A DNA stretch of 64,000 nt from JAWOLE01 sp963815655 (GTDB lineage Bacteria; Acidobacteriota; Thermoanaerobaculia; UBA5066; Gp7-AA6): NCBI GenBank assembly GCA_963815655.1, contig CAWFHK010000001.1, forward strand, positions 4,092,001-4,156,000. The letters run 5' to 3'. A program made the position numbers and the translations under genes. Within the stretch, counting starts at the first letter, position 1; each line of letters begins with the position of its first letter. The notes under the pieces were generated by a model. That model saw only the letters and a program-made list of their open reading frames with translations, made no database searches and was not told where the DNA came from. Of this stretch, positions 41,951 through 48,945 are shown piece by piece.

Positions 41951-42260
41951 CCGCGTACCCGTGCTCGGACGAGTTCTTCTCGTAGAGCGTCTGGCCGCCG
42001 ATCTCCCAGGTGTCCACGATCGCCATGATGACCGCGTCGCAAGGGCGGTCCTTCGTGACCTCGGTCTGGCGCGCGGACGAGCCGGACGCGTAGAGGACGA
42101 ACTCGCCGAGGCCGCAGCCGACCGCGTCGTTGGCGACGACGAAGCCTCCCTCCTTCAAGTTCTCGGGGTTCACCTGCCGGAGCAGGAGGAACTTGAGCCC
42201 CTCGATGCGGGCGTCTTTCCGCGTCGCCACCACGGTCCCGACGACTTTCGCCAGGAGCAT
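41937..42260 (-). CDS. BMC-P pentameric shell vertex protein 3 (EutN/CcmL family)
   Basis: 107 residues from ATG 42260. MLLAKVVGTVVATRKDARIEGLKFLLLRQV, the loop FVVANDAVGCGLGEFVLYASGSSARQT and CDAVIMAIVDTWEI match the family end to end. It caps shell vertices. A longer frame into the foldback element upstream is not real. It overlaps the dehydrogenase gene by 14 bases, so both should be expressed together. Confidence 0.95.
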   Translation of the reverse strand: MLLAKVVGTVVATRKDARIEGLKFLLLRQVNPENLKEGGFVVANDAVGCGLGEFVLYASGSSARQTEVTKDRPCDAVIMAIVDTWEIGGQTLYEKNSSEHGYADERP

Positions 42261-42314
42261 GGCTAAACCATGACCTGCATGACCTGCGTAACCGCCACGC
42301 TCTCCATTGACGAG

Positions 42315-42762
42315 TAGTGGGTCAGTTTGTCGCTGTGGCGTTGAATCCGCCCCGGCGTCCGTCCCGCCTCCCTCGTCGGCACGCGACGGCCCGACCGCAT
42401 CAGGAGAACCCGCCGTCGCTCTGTTGCGAGGGCGCATTGGCAGCGTGGTAACGCCGAGATCGGTGGTGGCGCGCCCTCGCAAAAGGCCTCCTCCGGGAGG
42501 CGGTCCCGCCGCCGGGGCTCCAGTACGGCGTTCCGCGGGAATGCGAGCCCCGGAGACGGCGGCGTTCCCGCACGGGGTGATGGGTGACGAGCATGGAGGA
42601 CTCTCGCCGGCACCACGCTGAGACTGCGAGGAACCCTCAGCGACGGCCGGTTCTCCCTGTCGCGGCCGGCCGGAGCGTGCCCCGTAGGGAATGCCGACGG
42701 CTTCGGGGCGGATTCTCTGCCGCGCTCCCAACCGAACGATCCGCTGGAAACTGACCCACTAC
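42315..42762. mobile_element. Foldback/MITE-like element 1 between BMC-P 3 and BMC-H
   Basis: 448 bases without a credible gene. The ends are perfect 15-base inverted repeats GTAGTGGGTCAGTTT (42315-42329; complement at 42748-42762), and further inward GAATCCGCCCCG also recurs inverted. CCATTGAC occurs at 42305-42312 and again at 42763-42770, a probable eight-base target duplication. A second element with the same ends and inner blocks (GAGCCCCGGAGACGGCGGCG, GAGGAACCCTCAGCG, GTGCCCCGTAGGGAATGC) is at 43139. Confidence 0.8.
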
Positions 42763-42773
42763 CCATTGACGGC

Positions 42774-43094
42774 CTACTTCTTGCCGCCGTGCGACCCGAT
42801 CTCCTTCTCGACCTCCGACTTGCGGCCGAGCGGAAGGACGAGGTCCACGTTGACGTGGGGGCGGGCGATGATGTGGGTGGCGACGATCTCGCTGACGCGA
42901 GACGCCCCGTTCTGCCCCGCGTCTATGGCCGCCTTGACCGCCGCCACGTCTCCGCGGATGACGGCTGTCACGTAGCCGCCCCCCGTCTTCTCATAGCTGA
43001 CGAGCTCCACCTTCGCGGCCTTGACCATCGCGTCGGCCGCCTCCACCATCGCCGCGAAAGAGCGGCATTCGATCATTCCCAGTGCTTCGGCCAT
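42774..43094 (-). CDS. BMC-H hexameric shell protein
   Basis: 106 residues, one BMC domain: EALGMIECRSFAAMVEAADAMVKAAKVELVSYEK, pore loop TGGGYVTAVIRGDVAAVKAAIDAG and the C-terminal VSEIVATHIIARPHVNVDLVLPLG. It forms the hexagonal tiles that make up most of the shell. Sequence is strikingly like the Haliangium ochraceum BMC-H, as I remember it. A ribosome site (GGAGGAAT) lies just before the ATG. It is the only BMC-H gene in the window and stands between two foldback elements. Confidence 0.96.
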   Translation of the reverse strand: MAEALGMIECRSFAAMVEAADAMVKAAKVELVSYEKTGGGYVTAVIRGDVAAVKAAIDAGQNGASRVSEIVATHIIARPHVNVDLVLPLGRKSEVEKEIGSHGGKK

Positions 43095-43138
43095 CTAATT
43101 CCTCCCTTTTTTGGTCCTGTTCTACACCCAGTCCGGCA

Positions 43139-43628
43139 GTAGTGGGTCAGTTTGCTTGTGGCTTCGAATCCGCCCCGGCGTCGGGCCCGCGGCTGTCGGC
43201 CGCGGCGCTCGCTTCGCGAACAGGCGGCCGAGAGAGTTCAAACCGGGGCTTTGATCAAGGCAACACGAGACTATGGCCGAAAAAGGCCGTCGCTCTAACG
43301 CGAAAGCACAGTTATCGAGAGGCAATTCGAGATTCGTGGCGGTGTGCTTTCGCTCAGGGCGCTCCTCCGGGAGGCGGTCCCGACGCCGGGGCTCCACCGT
43401 GGCGTTAAGCCGGACTGCGAGCCCCGGAGACGGCGGCGTTCCCGTACGGGGTGATGGGTGACGAGCATGGAACGCTACCGCCGGTGCCACGGTGAGACTG
43501 CGAGGAACCCTCAGCGCCCGCCGGTTCTCACCGACACGGCCTGCGGGCGCGTGCCCCGTAGGGAATGCTGCCGGCTCCGGGGCGTCCTTTCCGCCTCGAT
43601 CGGCTCGATGTGCAAAGTGACCCACTAC
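43139..43628. mobile_element. Foldback/MITE-like element 2 between BMC-H and the BMC-T pair
   Basis: 490 bases with ends GTAGTGGGTCAGTTTGC at 43139 and the complement (one mismatch) ending at 43628. Inner blocks match element 1 in order. TCCGGC is found just outside both ends, a weak possible target duplication. No transposase is encoded, so it would depend on one elsewhere. Confidence 0.75.
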
Positions 43629-43666
43629 TCCTCCGGCGGGTGTTTTCCGTTTTTCCATGGCGTGCA

Positions 43667-44290
43667 TTAAGCTTTTTGCTCGCGTCCTTTCAGGCCCTGG
43701 ATTGCCCGCTCGGCCGCGGGAAGCGCCACGTCGATGTCGCGGTCCAGCCCGGCGAGATACACCCTTCCGAACGAACCGAAGGAGACGATCTCCAGGACCT
43801 TGATGTGCGCGGCCTTCTCCGCCTCGTTGGCCGCGAGCGCCGCGTTCGCCGCCGGCTGGCATTCCAGGATGTAGAGCGACTGCCCCGCCACGATCATGTT
43901 GCCGTGGCGCGTCCGGTTGATGAGCTGCGTCTGCCGGTCGTCGAGGCCGCGGATCACGGTCGAGGAGAGGATCTGGGGGCGGATTCGATCGTTTTCGCTC
44001 TTGCCGATGTCCTGCAAGATGGCCTCACCCGCGCGGCGCACCTCTCCCTGCTCGTCGTGATGGATTTCCAGGAGTCCGTAGAGACGCTCGACGATCTGCA
44101 TCCCGGGGGTCACGGAAGTGGCCTTGACCGCGATGTCGGTGAGCCGATTGATTGCTATCCCGGGAGAGACCTCGATGAAGAGCGAAGCCTGGCCGCCGAC
44201 GGGGAGGAAGCCCCGGGCCACCGTCCCGAGAAAGGCCGCATGCTGTTTCTGGAGCGAGTCGAGGAAGACGTAGCTTCTCAGGTCGATCAC
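43667..44290 (-). CDS. BMC-T shell protein, double-layer type (copy 2)
   Basis: 207 residues. LRSYVFLDSLQKQHAAFLGTVARGFLPVGGQASLF, PGIAINRLTDIAVKATSVTPGMQIVERLYGLLEIHHDEQGEV, then a second domain (IRPQILSSTVIRGLDDRQTQLINRTR ... GQSLYILECQPAANAALAANEAEKAA) is the pattern of the circularly permuted tandem BMC proteins (HO-5816/CsoS1D type). Their trimers stack face to face with gated pores that may pass larger metabolites or cofactors. Three bases separate it from the paralogue upstream. Confidence 0.92.
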   Translation of the reverse strand: MIDLRSYVFLDSLQKQHAAFLGTVARGFLPVGGQASLFIEVSPGIAINRLTDIAVKATSVTPGMQIVERLYGLLEIHHDEQGEVRRAGEAILQDIGKSENDRIRPQILSSTVIRGLDDRQTQLINRTRHGNMIVAGQSLYILECQPAANAALAANEAEKAAHIKVLEIVSFGSFGRVYLAGLDRDIDVALPAAERAIQGLKGREQKA

Positions 44291-44293
44291 GGA

Positions 44294-44929
44294 TCAGTCC
44301 CTCCGACCCTTCGGAGCTTCCCGCCCGGTGAGCGACTCGATCGCCTGGATTGCCGTGACCGACGCCACGTCGATGTCGCGCTGCTCGCCGCCCAGGTAAA
44401 CGCGCCCGAAGGCGCCGGTCATCCGGACTTCCACGACGTTGATCTCCGCCGCCTTCTCGGCCTCGTTCGCCGCGAAGGCCGCGTAGGCCGCGGGCTCGAC
44501 CTCCAGGATGTAGAGCGACTCGCCCGCCACCAGCATCATCCCCTGCCGGTCGCGGTTGATGAGCTGCGCCTGGAGAGCGTCCACGTTGCGGATGACCTGC
44601 GAGGAGAGGACTCGCGGCTTGATCCGGTCCGATTCGTCGAGCGAAAGCGCCGAGAGGATGGCGGCGCCGGCCTGCCGGACCTGCGCCTGCTCACGGCTGT
44701 GCACCTCGAGCATCCCGTACAGCCGTTCCACGACCTGCATGCCGGGGCGGACGTCGGTCGCTTTGACGGCCACGTCGGTGACGCGGTTGATCTCGATGCC
44801 CGGGGAGATCTCCACGATCAAGGACGCCTCGTAGGCGACCGGGAGGAACCCGCGGGCGACCGTGCCGATGTAGGCCGCGACCTGCGGCTGCATCGCGTCG
44901 AGGTAGACGAAGCTCCTCAGGTCCGCCAT
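44294..44929 (-). CDS. BMC-T shell protein, double-layer type (copy 1)
   Basis: 211 residues, a clear paralogue of the next gene (LRSFVYLDAMQPQVAAYIGTVARGFLPVAYEASL, PGIEINRVTDVAVKATDVRPGMQVVERLYGMLEVH, LINRDRQGMMLVAGESLYILEVEPAAYAAFAANEAEKAA). Two such trimers could make mixed stacked tiles with different pores. Its ATG overlaps the TGA of the RpiB-DeoC gene by one base (TGATG), showing tight coupling of enzyme and shell. Confidence 0.92.
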   Translation of the reverse strand: MADLRSFVYLDAMQPQVAAYIGTVARGFLPVAYEASLIVEISPGIEINRVTDVAVKATDVRPGMQVVERLYGMLEVHSREQAQVRQAGAAILSALSLDESDRIKPRVLSSQVIRNVDALQAQLINRDRQGMMLVAGESLYILEVEPAAYAAFAANEAEKAAEINVVEVRMTGAFGRVYLGGEQRDIDVASVTAIQAIESLTGREAPKGRRD

Positions 44930-46491
44930 CAGTACGCGGCCTTGCCCCTGCCGGCTTCGCCCGCATTCCCGCCGCCGTCAGCGGCGGCGCCGTGCGCTTC
45001 CTTGACGATCTTCACGCCCACCGAGGCTCCGATCCGGGTGGCGCCCGCGGCGATCAACCTCTGCGCGTCCTCGGCCGACCGTATCCCCCCCGCCGCCTTG
45101 ATCCCGAGCTTCCTCTCCACGGCCCGCGCCATCAGCTCCACGTCGTGCGCGGTGGCGCCGCCGGTCGAGAAGCCCGTGGAGGTCTTCACGAAATCCGCCC
45201 GGGCCTTCCGGGCAGCCACGCAGCCGGCCACTTTCTCCTCGTCCGTCAGGAGCGCCGTCTCCAGGATCACCTTCAGGATCGCTCCGCCGTCGTGCGCGGC
45301 CTCGGCGACCGTGCGGATGTCCTTCTCGACGTACGGGAGGTCCCCCGACTTGAGCGCCCCGATCGCGATGACCATGTCGATCTCGCTCGCCCCGTCGCGG
45401 ATGGCGCGCCGCGCCTCCAGCGCCTTGTTCTCGCCGGGCGTGGCGCCGAGCGGAAAGCCCACCACGGAGCAGACGACCGAGGAGCTGCGGGCGAGGCGGG
45501 CGGCGCAGCGCCGGACGAAGATCGGGTTGACGCAGACGGACGCGAAGCCAAACTGCGCGGCTTCGTCGCAGAGCTTGTCGATGTCCGAGTACGTGGCGTC
45601 GGCGCGCAGCAGCGTGTGATCGATGAACCGGGCCAGATCCTTCGGCACCTCGCCGATGCCCGGGGCGGCCGACACGCGGCAGCCCGGCCCGACGCACGCG
45701 ATCACCGAGCGGACCGTCTCCGGACAGCGGGTCACGCAGTGCCCTCCCGCGGGGCAGTCGGAGGCCCCCGCGGCCGCGCATCCCGCGCACGTCGGCGGGA
45801 CGAGCAGCGAAGGGTTCGCGGCCAGGATCTGCGTGATCCGGTCGACCAACGACTCGAAGTCGGGTGAGGTCATGACTGGCGAGCTCCTCGTGCTCTTCGT
45901 ACTTTTCGGCGCGTTTCGTTCCGTGTCCAGCGTGTTGATCATAGCGACTCGGCGCCGGTGCCGCTCCACGTTGCAGTCCGTGGACAGGAAGACGTCCACG
46001 ATCTGGAGCGCGAGGTCCTCGGCCAGGTAGCCGGCGCCGAGCGTCAGCACATTGGCGTCGTTGTGCTCCCGGGCGTTCTTCGCGGTGGCCACGTCGAAGG
46101 CCATGCCGGCGCGGACCCCGGGAACCTTGTTGGCGACCATGGAGGAGCCGATGCCGGCGCCGTCGATCACGATGCCGCGCCAGGCCTGTCCCGAGGCCAC
46201 GGCCTCGGCGGCGGCGCGCGCGAAAACGGGATAGTCGCACGGGTCGGCCGACGTCGTCCCGACATCGAGGACGTCCGTCCCTTTCGACGCCAGGTGCCGT
46301 TTGATCGCTTCCTTGAGAGCGAAGCCGCCGTGGTCGGCGGCCAGGACCACGCGTCCACGTCGCTTCGCGCCTGCGCTTGGATTTCGCCCTTCGGGCTCAT
46401 CCGCTCCGGCGCTTCGCTCCCGCGGCGCGAGGCTCCTCCCCTCTGGGAGACTCCTCGCGCCGCGACCGGGGCCGGGAAATCCATTTCTCAC
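44929..46491 (-). CDS. RpiB-like isomerase and DeoC-like aldolase in one reading frame, BMC cargo
   Basis: 520 codons without a stop. Residues 47-190 are RpiB/LacAB-like (VVLAADHGGFALKEAIKRHL, REHNDANVLTLGAGYLAEDLA), but the usual active-site Cys is Asp110 (IDGAGIGSS). After a linker, 207-227 (MTSPDFESLVDRITQILAAN) is an amphipathic helix like an encapsulation peptide, 235-271 holds seven cysteines, and 283-500 is DeoC: Asp372, Schiff-base Lys436 in VKTSTG, Lys465 in KAAGG. The aldolase would make acetaldehyde and a triose phosphate. The first 46 residues are repeat-encoded; RpiB may start at the GTG 46350, and DeoC could start by itself at ATG 45873 (AGGAG ten bases before). Confidence 0.88.
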   Translation of the reverse strand: MRNGFPGPGRGARSLPEGRSLAPRERSAGADEPEGRNPSAGAKRRGRVVLAADHGGFALKEAIKRHLASKGTDVLDVGTTSADPCDYPVFARAAAEAVASGQAWRGIVIDGAGIGSSMVANKVPGVRAGMAFDVATAKNAREHNDANVLTLGAGYLAEDLALQIVDVFLSTDCNVERHRRRVAMINTLDTERNAPKSTKSTRSSPVMTSPDFESLVDRITQILAANPSLLVPPTCAGCAAAGASDCPAGGHCVTRCPETVRSVIACVGPGCRVSAAPGIGEVPKDLARFIDHTLLRADATYSDIDKLCDEAAQFGFASVCVNPIFVRRCAARLARSSSVVCSVVGFPLGATPGENKALEARRAIRDGASEIDMVIAIGALKSGDLPYVEKDIRTVAEAAHDGGAILKVILETALLTDEEKVAGCVAARKARADFVKTSTGFSTGGATAHDVELMARAVERKLGIKAAGGIRSAEDAQRLIAAGATRIGASVGVKIVKEAHGAAADGGGNAGEAGRGKAAY

Positions 46492-46500
46492 ACGAGCGCC

Positions 46501-47055
46501 CTAGCCGTTAGGGATTTCCCAGAGATCCTTCACGGCGGGATGGTCCCAGGCGATTCGATACTCGTCGGGCGCTCCCGGATCGAAGACCTCCGTCACGACG
46601 TAGAGGAGGGCGCACGGGTTGGTCAGCGGCCGGTAGCCGTGGGCAACTCCCGGCGGAATCCGCAGGAGCAGGTCCTGGCCCCCTCCCGCGATGACGACCT
46701 GCGTCCGTTCGCTCGTGGGCGAATCCTTGCGGATGTCGTACAGAACGACCTTGGCCTTGGACGGAGGGGGGAAGAACCAGATGTCTTCCTGCCTCAGGTG
46801 ATAGTGAAGCCCCTTGATGTGCCCCTCGGCATCCACGACGGAATAGTTGACCTGGGCCGCAGGCGCGCCCTCGAAGAACTCGGCGAGGCCGCGGCCGGCC
46901 GGATGATTCGCCCGATCCCGGAAGACCTCGAGAAAGAACCCGCGGTCGTCGGTGAAGCGGGAGAGAGGGAGGATCCGCACCCCCTCGATCGGGGTCCTGG
47001 CCTCGTAGCTCTTCGGCTGCGCGCGGAACTCGCCGACGATGTCCTCGGGGGTCAC
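46501..47055 (-). CDS. dTDP-4-dehydrorhamnose 3,5-epimerase-like cupin
   Basis: 184 residues of the RmlC family: FTDDRGFFLEVFRD at the start, GHIKGLHYHLRQEDIWFFPPPSKAKVVLYDIRKDS (with the catalytic His region GLHYH) and IPPGVAHGYRPL (second His). Such enzymes epimerise dTDP-sugars for surface polysaccharides. A true RmlC has an Asp-His dyad and a Tyr; the Tyr seems to be YRPL. Variants act on other nucleotide sugars. It ends only ten bases before the BMC operon start; not known to be linked to it. Confidence 0.85.
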   Translation of the reverse strand: MTPEDIVGEFRAQPKSYEARTPIEGVRILPLSRFTDDRGFFLEVFRDRANHPAGRGLAEFFEGAPAAQVNYSVVDAEGHIKGLHYHLRQEDIWFFPPPSKAKVVLYDIRKDSPTSERTQVVIAGGGQDLLLRIPPGVAHGYRPLTNPCALLYVVTEVFDPGAPDEYRIAWDHPAVKDLWEIPNG

Positions 47056-47183
47056 GGGGAGATTCTAGTCGAGTGTCGGGGCGCGGTCTGCGGTGTGCGG
47101 CACGAGGCGCGCGGGATGCGTGAAATCGAGAACGGCCGCCGGCTGAAAGTGCTACGCTGCCGGGGTTCCCGGGAGGAAGGATC

Positions 47184-47663
47184 ATGAGAAACCGGATCGT
47201 GCTCGCAGTTCTCCTTGCGTGCGTTGCGACCGCCCCGCTCCGGGCTGCGGGCCCGGACCCGCGGGAGAAGAACTTCAAGTTCTTCGTGGACGGCGTCCAG
47301 ATCGACGGCGTCGTGGGCTACCGGATCGCCTTCGCCCGCAACCCGGTCAGCCGCACCGATTCGCGGCGCCTCGACCTCTCCTATTCGCCGGACCAGCGGC
47401 TGCTCTCCGTGACGGTGACCCAGAAGGGGCTGAACCGCCTTCAGGACTGGTTGAACGGCGCCACGGACACGCAGGCCCCGGCGACGAAGACCATCACGAT
47501 CGAGGCCAATGACAATCAGGACAGCCTGCTCGCGAAATGGGAGCTGACCGGAGTCACTCCGAGCACCTTCTCCTCCGCCGCCGCGGGCAACATCAACGAG
47601 GTGGACTCGACCCTGGAGTTCATCTTCGACCGCCTCCGGCTCATTCAGGCGAGCGGCCGGTAA
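47184..47663 (+). CDS. Secreted protein with a phage-tail-tube-like (gp19/Hcp-like) fold pattern
   Basis: 159 residues with a signal peptide (RIVLAVLLACVATAPLRA). The mature part reads NFKFFVDGVQIDGVVGYRIAFARNPV, LNRLQDWLNGATDTQAPATKTITIEANDNQ and LLAKWELTGVTPSTFSSAAAGNINEVDSTLEFIFDRLRL, like the T4 gp19 tail-tube family. Tail-tube-like proteins in contractile systems normally lack a signal peptide, and no other tail gene is present, so a different role is likely. Divergent from the epimerase. Confidence 0.55.
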   Translation: MRNRIVLAVLLACVATAPLRAAGPDPREKNFKFFVDGVQIDGVVGYRIAFARNPVSRTDSRRLDLSYSPDQRLLSVTVTQKGLNRLQDWLNGATDTQAPATKTITIEANDNQDSLLAKWELTGVTPSTFSSAAAGNINEVDSTLEFIFDRLRLIQASGR

Positions 47664-47682
47664 GGACGCGGCTGACGCCGCG

Positions 47683-47746
47683 TGTTTCAAGTTCCAGGTT
47701 CCAGGTTTCAGCTCCTGGAACCTGAAACTTGAAACCTGAAACCCGT
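47683..47746. repeat. Heptamer repeats in inverted arrangement between convergent genes
   Basis: Left part CAAGTTCCAGGTTCCAGGTT, right part CCTGAAACTTGAAACCTGAA; both are runs of the CAGGTTT/AAACCTG heptamer with variants. It fills the gap between the 47663 and 47752 stops and can form a hairpin of about 25 base pairs. Confidence 0.85.
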
Positions 47747-47751
47747 CCTCC

Positions 47752-48078
47752 TCAGTGGTCCGGCAGGCCGCGGATCGCTTCCAGGAATCCGAGAGGGGGC
47801 CGCTCGAAGCGGGCTCCGAACCCCGCCCTCCGGTTGGTCCCGGGACGCGTGTGGACGACGCTCGCGCGCACGCGGAAACTCCGCCGGGTCCGCGGCAGGG
47901 CAAACACCATGTCCACGTATTCTCCGAGGTCGGGAAGCTTTGGAGCCGTCACGTACATTCCGGCCAGGTTGATGGATTCGACGAACCCCGAGATCTGCTG
48001 CTTTCCCCATTTCAGGGACGCGGGGGCTCCCACGGGAACCCGCGGTGAGATGCGCTGTTCCGCCGGCTTTCGAGCCAT
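47752..48078 (-). CDS. PilZ-domain protein
   Basis: 108 residues consisting of one PilZ domain: the basic R-x-x-x-R in QRISPRVPV, the ESINLAGMYV segment (in place of D/N-x-S-x-x-G), and a C-terminal NRRAGFGARFERP. These motifs bind cyclic di-GMP; the diguanylate cyclase at 26101 is one possible source of that messenger, though the two genes are far apart. The second motif has Asn-Leu-Ala-Gly in place of Ser, so binding may be weaker. Confidence 0.85.
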   Translation of the reverse strand: MARKPAEQRISPRVPVGAPASLKWGKQQISGFVESINLAGMYVTAPKLPDLGEYVDMVFALPRTRRSFRVRASVVHTRPGTNRRAGFGARFERPPLGFLEAIRGLPDH

Positions 48079-48203
48079 CGGTTTCGTGGTGAAGTCCTCT
48101 TGCTGTCGATGCGTTGCAGCATCCTAGCAGAGTCGCGGGAGCGCTGGCCAGAGTCGGTTCATCCCCGGTTCTCCCGGCCGCGCCTCGAGGCGCGCGGCGA
48201 CGG

Positions 48204-48896
48204 CTAGATCCGGGAGTCTTTGAACGCGGGGAGCAGCGTCTTCTCGAGCTTCTGGAAGAGCCGGGCCGTCGCCTCGACGTCCCGGCGGCAGTAGAGCGCG
48301 ATCTCCCGCAGGCGTCCGGAGCGGTAGTACGGGCCGACGGAGAAGCCGTCCATGCCGTGCTCCTTCGGGCTCTCGACGCCGAAGGCCTTGCAGGCGAAGT
48401 CGAGGTTCCATTTCCGGGACGCGCCGAAGAAGCTGATCACGTCGAGAAGGTCCGTATGGGGCTTCAAGGCGTAGCGGTAGCCGACGAGGTTCTTCGTGGC
48501 GGCGATGCCGAGCAGGGCGCTGCGGAGCATCACGAAGGGCCCGTCGAAACAGCGGCCGTTGAACGTCACGAAACGGTGGAACCGCGCGATCGCCTTCCAG
48601 AACTCGGCGAGGAAGACGGGCTCGGTGTCGCCGATGAACCGGAACAATCCATCCGACGACGCCTCTTCGTGGCGTCCGTCGTTCTTCTCGTACCAGACGC
48701 GGCCGCGGCGCGTCTCGGGATTGACCATGGCCAGCACGACGATGCGCCCGGTCAGAGGCCAGAGCGAGAGCTGGTCCGGGAGGCGCAGCCGCTCCTCCTC
48801 GGTCCGCGCGTTCTTCTGGAGGTAGGTGCGCTGGGCGTCGTCGAGCGAATCCCATTCGACGCCGACCGTCTCGATGTCGAAGACCACGCTCGCCAT
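48204..48896 (-). CDS. DEDD-type 3'-5' exonuclease (PolB-like)
   Basis: 230 residues with the RNase H-like fold: MASVVFDIETVG (first D-x-E), FVTFNGRCFDGPFVMLRS (second Asp), and YCRRDVEATARLFQ (last Asp of the DEDD set). The family (predicted 3'-5' exonuclease related to the proofreading domain of B-family polymerases) trims DNA or RNA ends. It is a single gene, divergent from the peptide-binding lipoprotein gene. Confidence 0.88.
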   Translation of the reverse strand: MASVVFDIETVGVEWDSLDDAQRTYLQKNARTEEERLRLPDQLSLWPLTGRIVVLAMVNPETRRGRVWYEKNDGRHEEASSDGLFRFIGDTEPVFLAEFWKAIARFHRFVTFNGRCFDGPFVMLRSALLGIAATKNLVGYRYALKPHTDLLDVISFFGASRKWNLDFACKAFGVESPKEHGMDGFSVGPYYRSGRLREIALYCRRDVEATARLFQKLEKTLLPAFKDSRI

Positions 48897-48945
48897 CGTC
48901 CCTCGCTTCTTTCCGGACTGATGCTATCCTCTTCGCATCACCTTG

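Noticed and set aside
46348..46491. Genuine N-terminal domain of 46 residues before RpiB
   Set aside because: The sequence is low-complexity and made of short GC-rich direct and inverted repeats; a GTG at 46350 would give a normal RpiB start, so the extension is probably not native.
47184..47663. A phage tail or contractile injection system, suggested by the gp19-like pattern
   Set aside because: The protein has a signal peptide and no sheath, baseplate or ATPase gene is near it.
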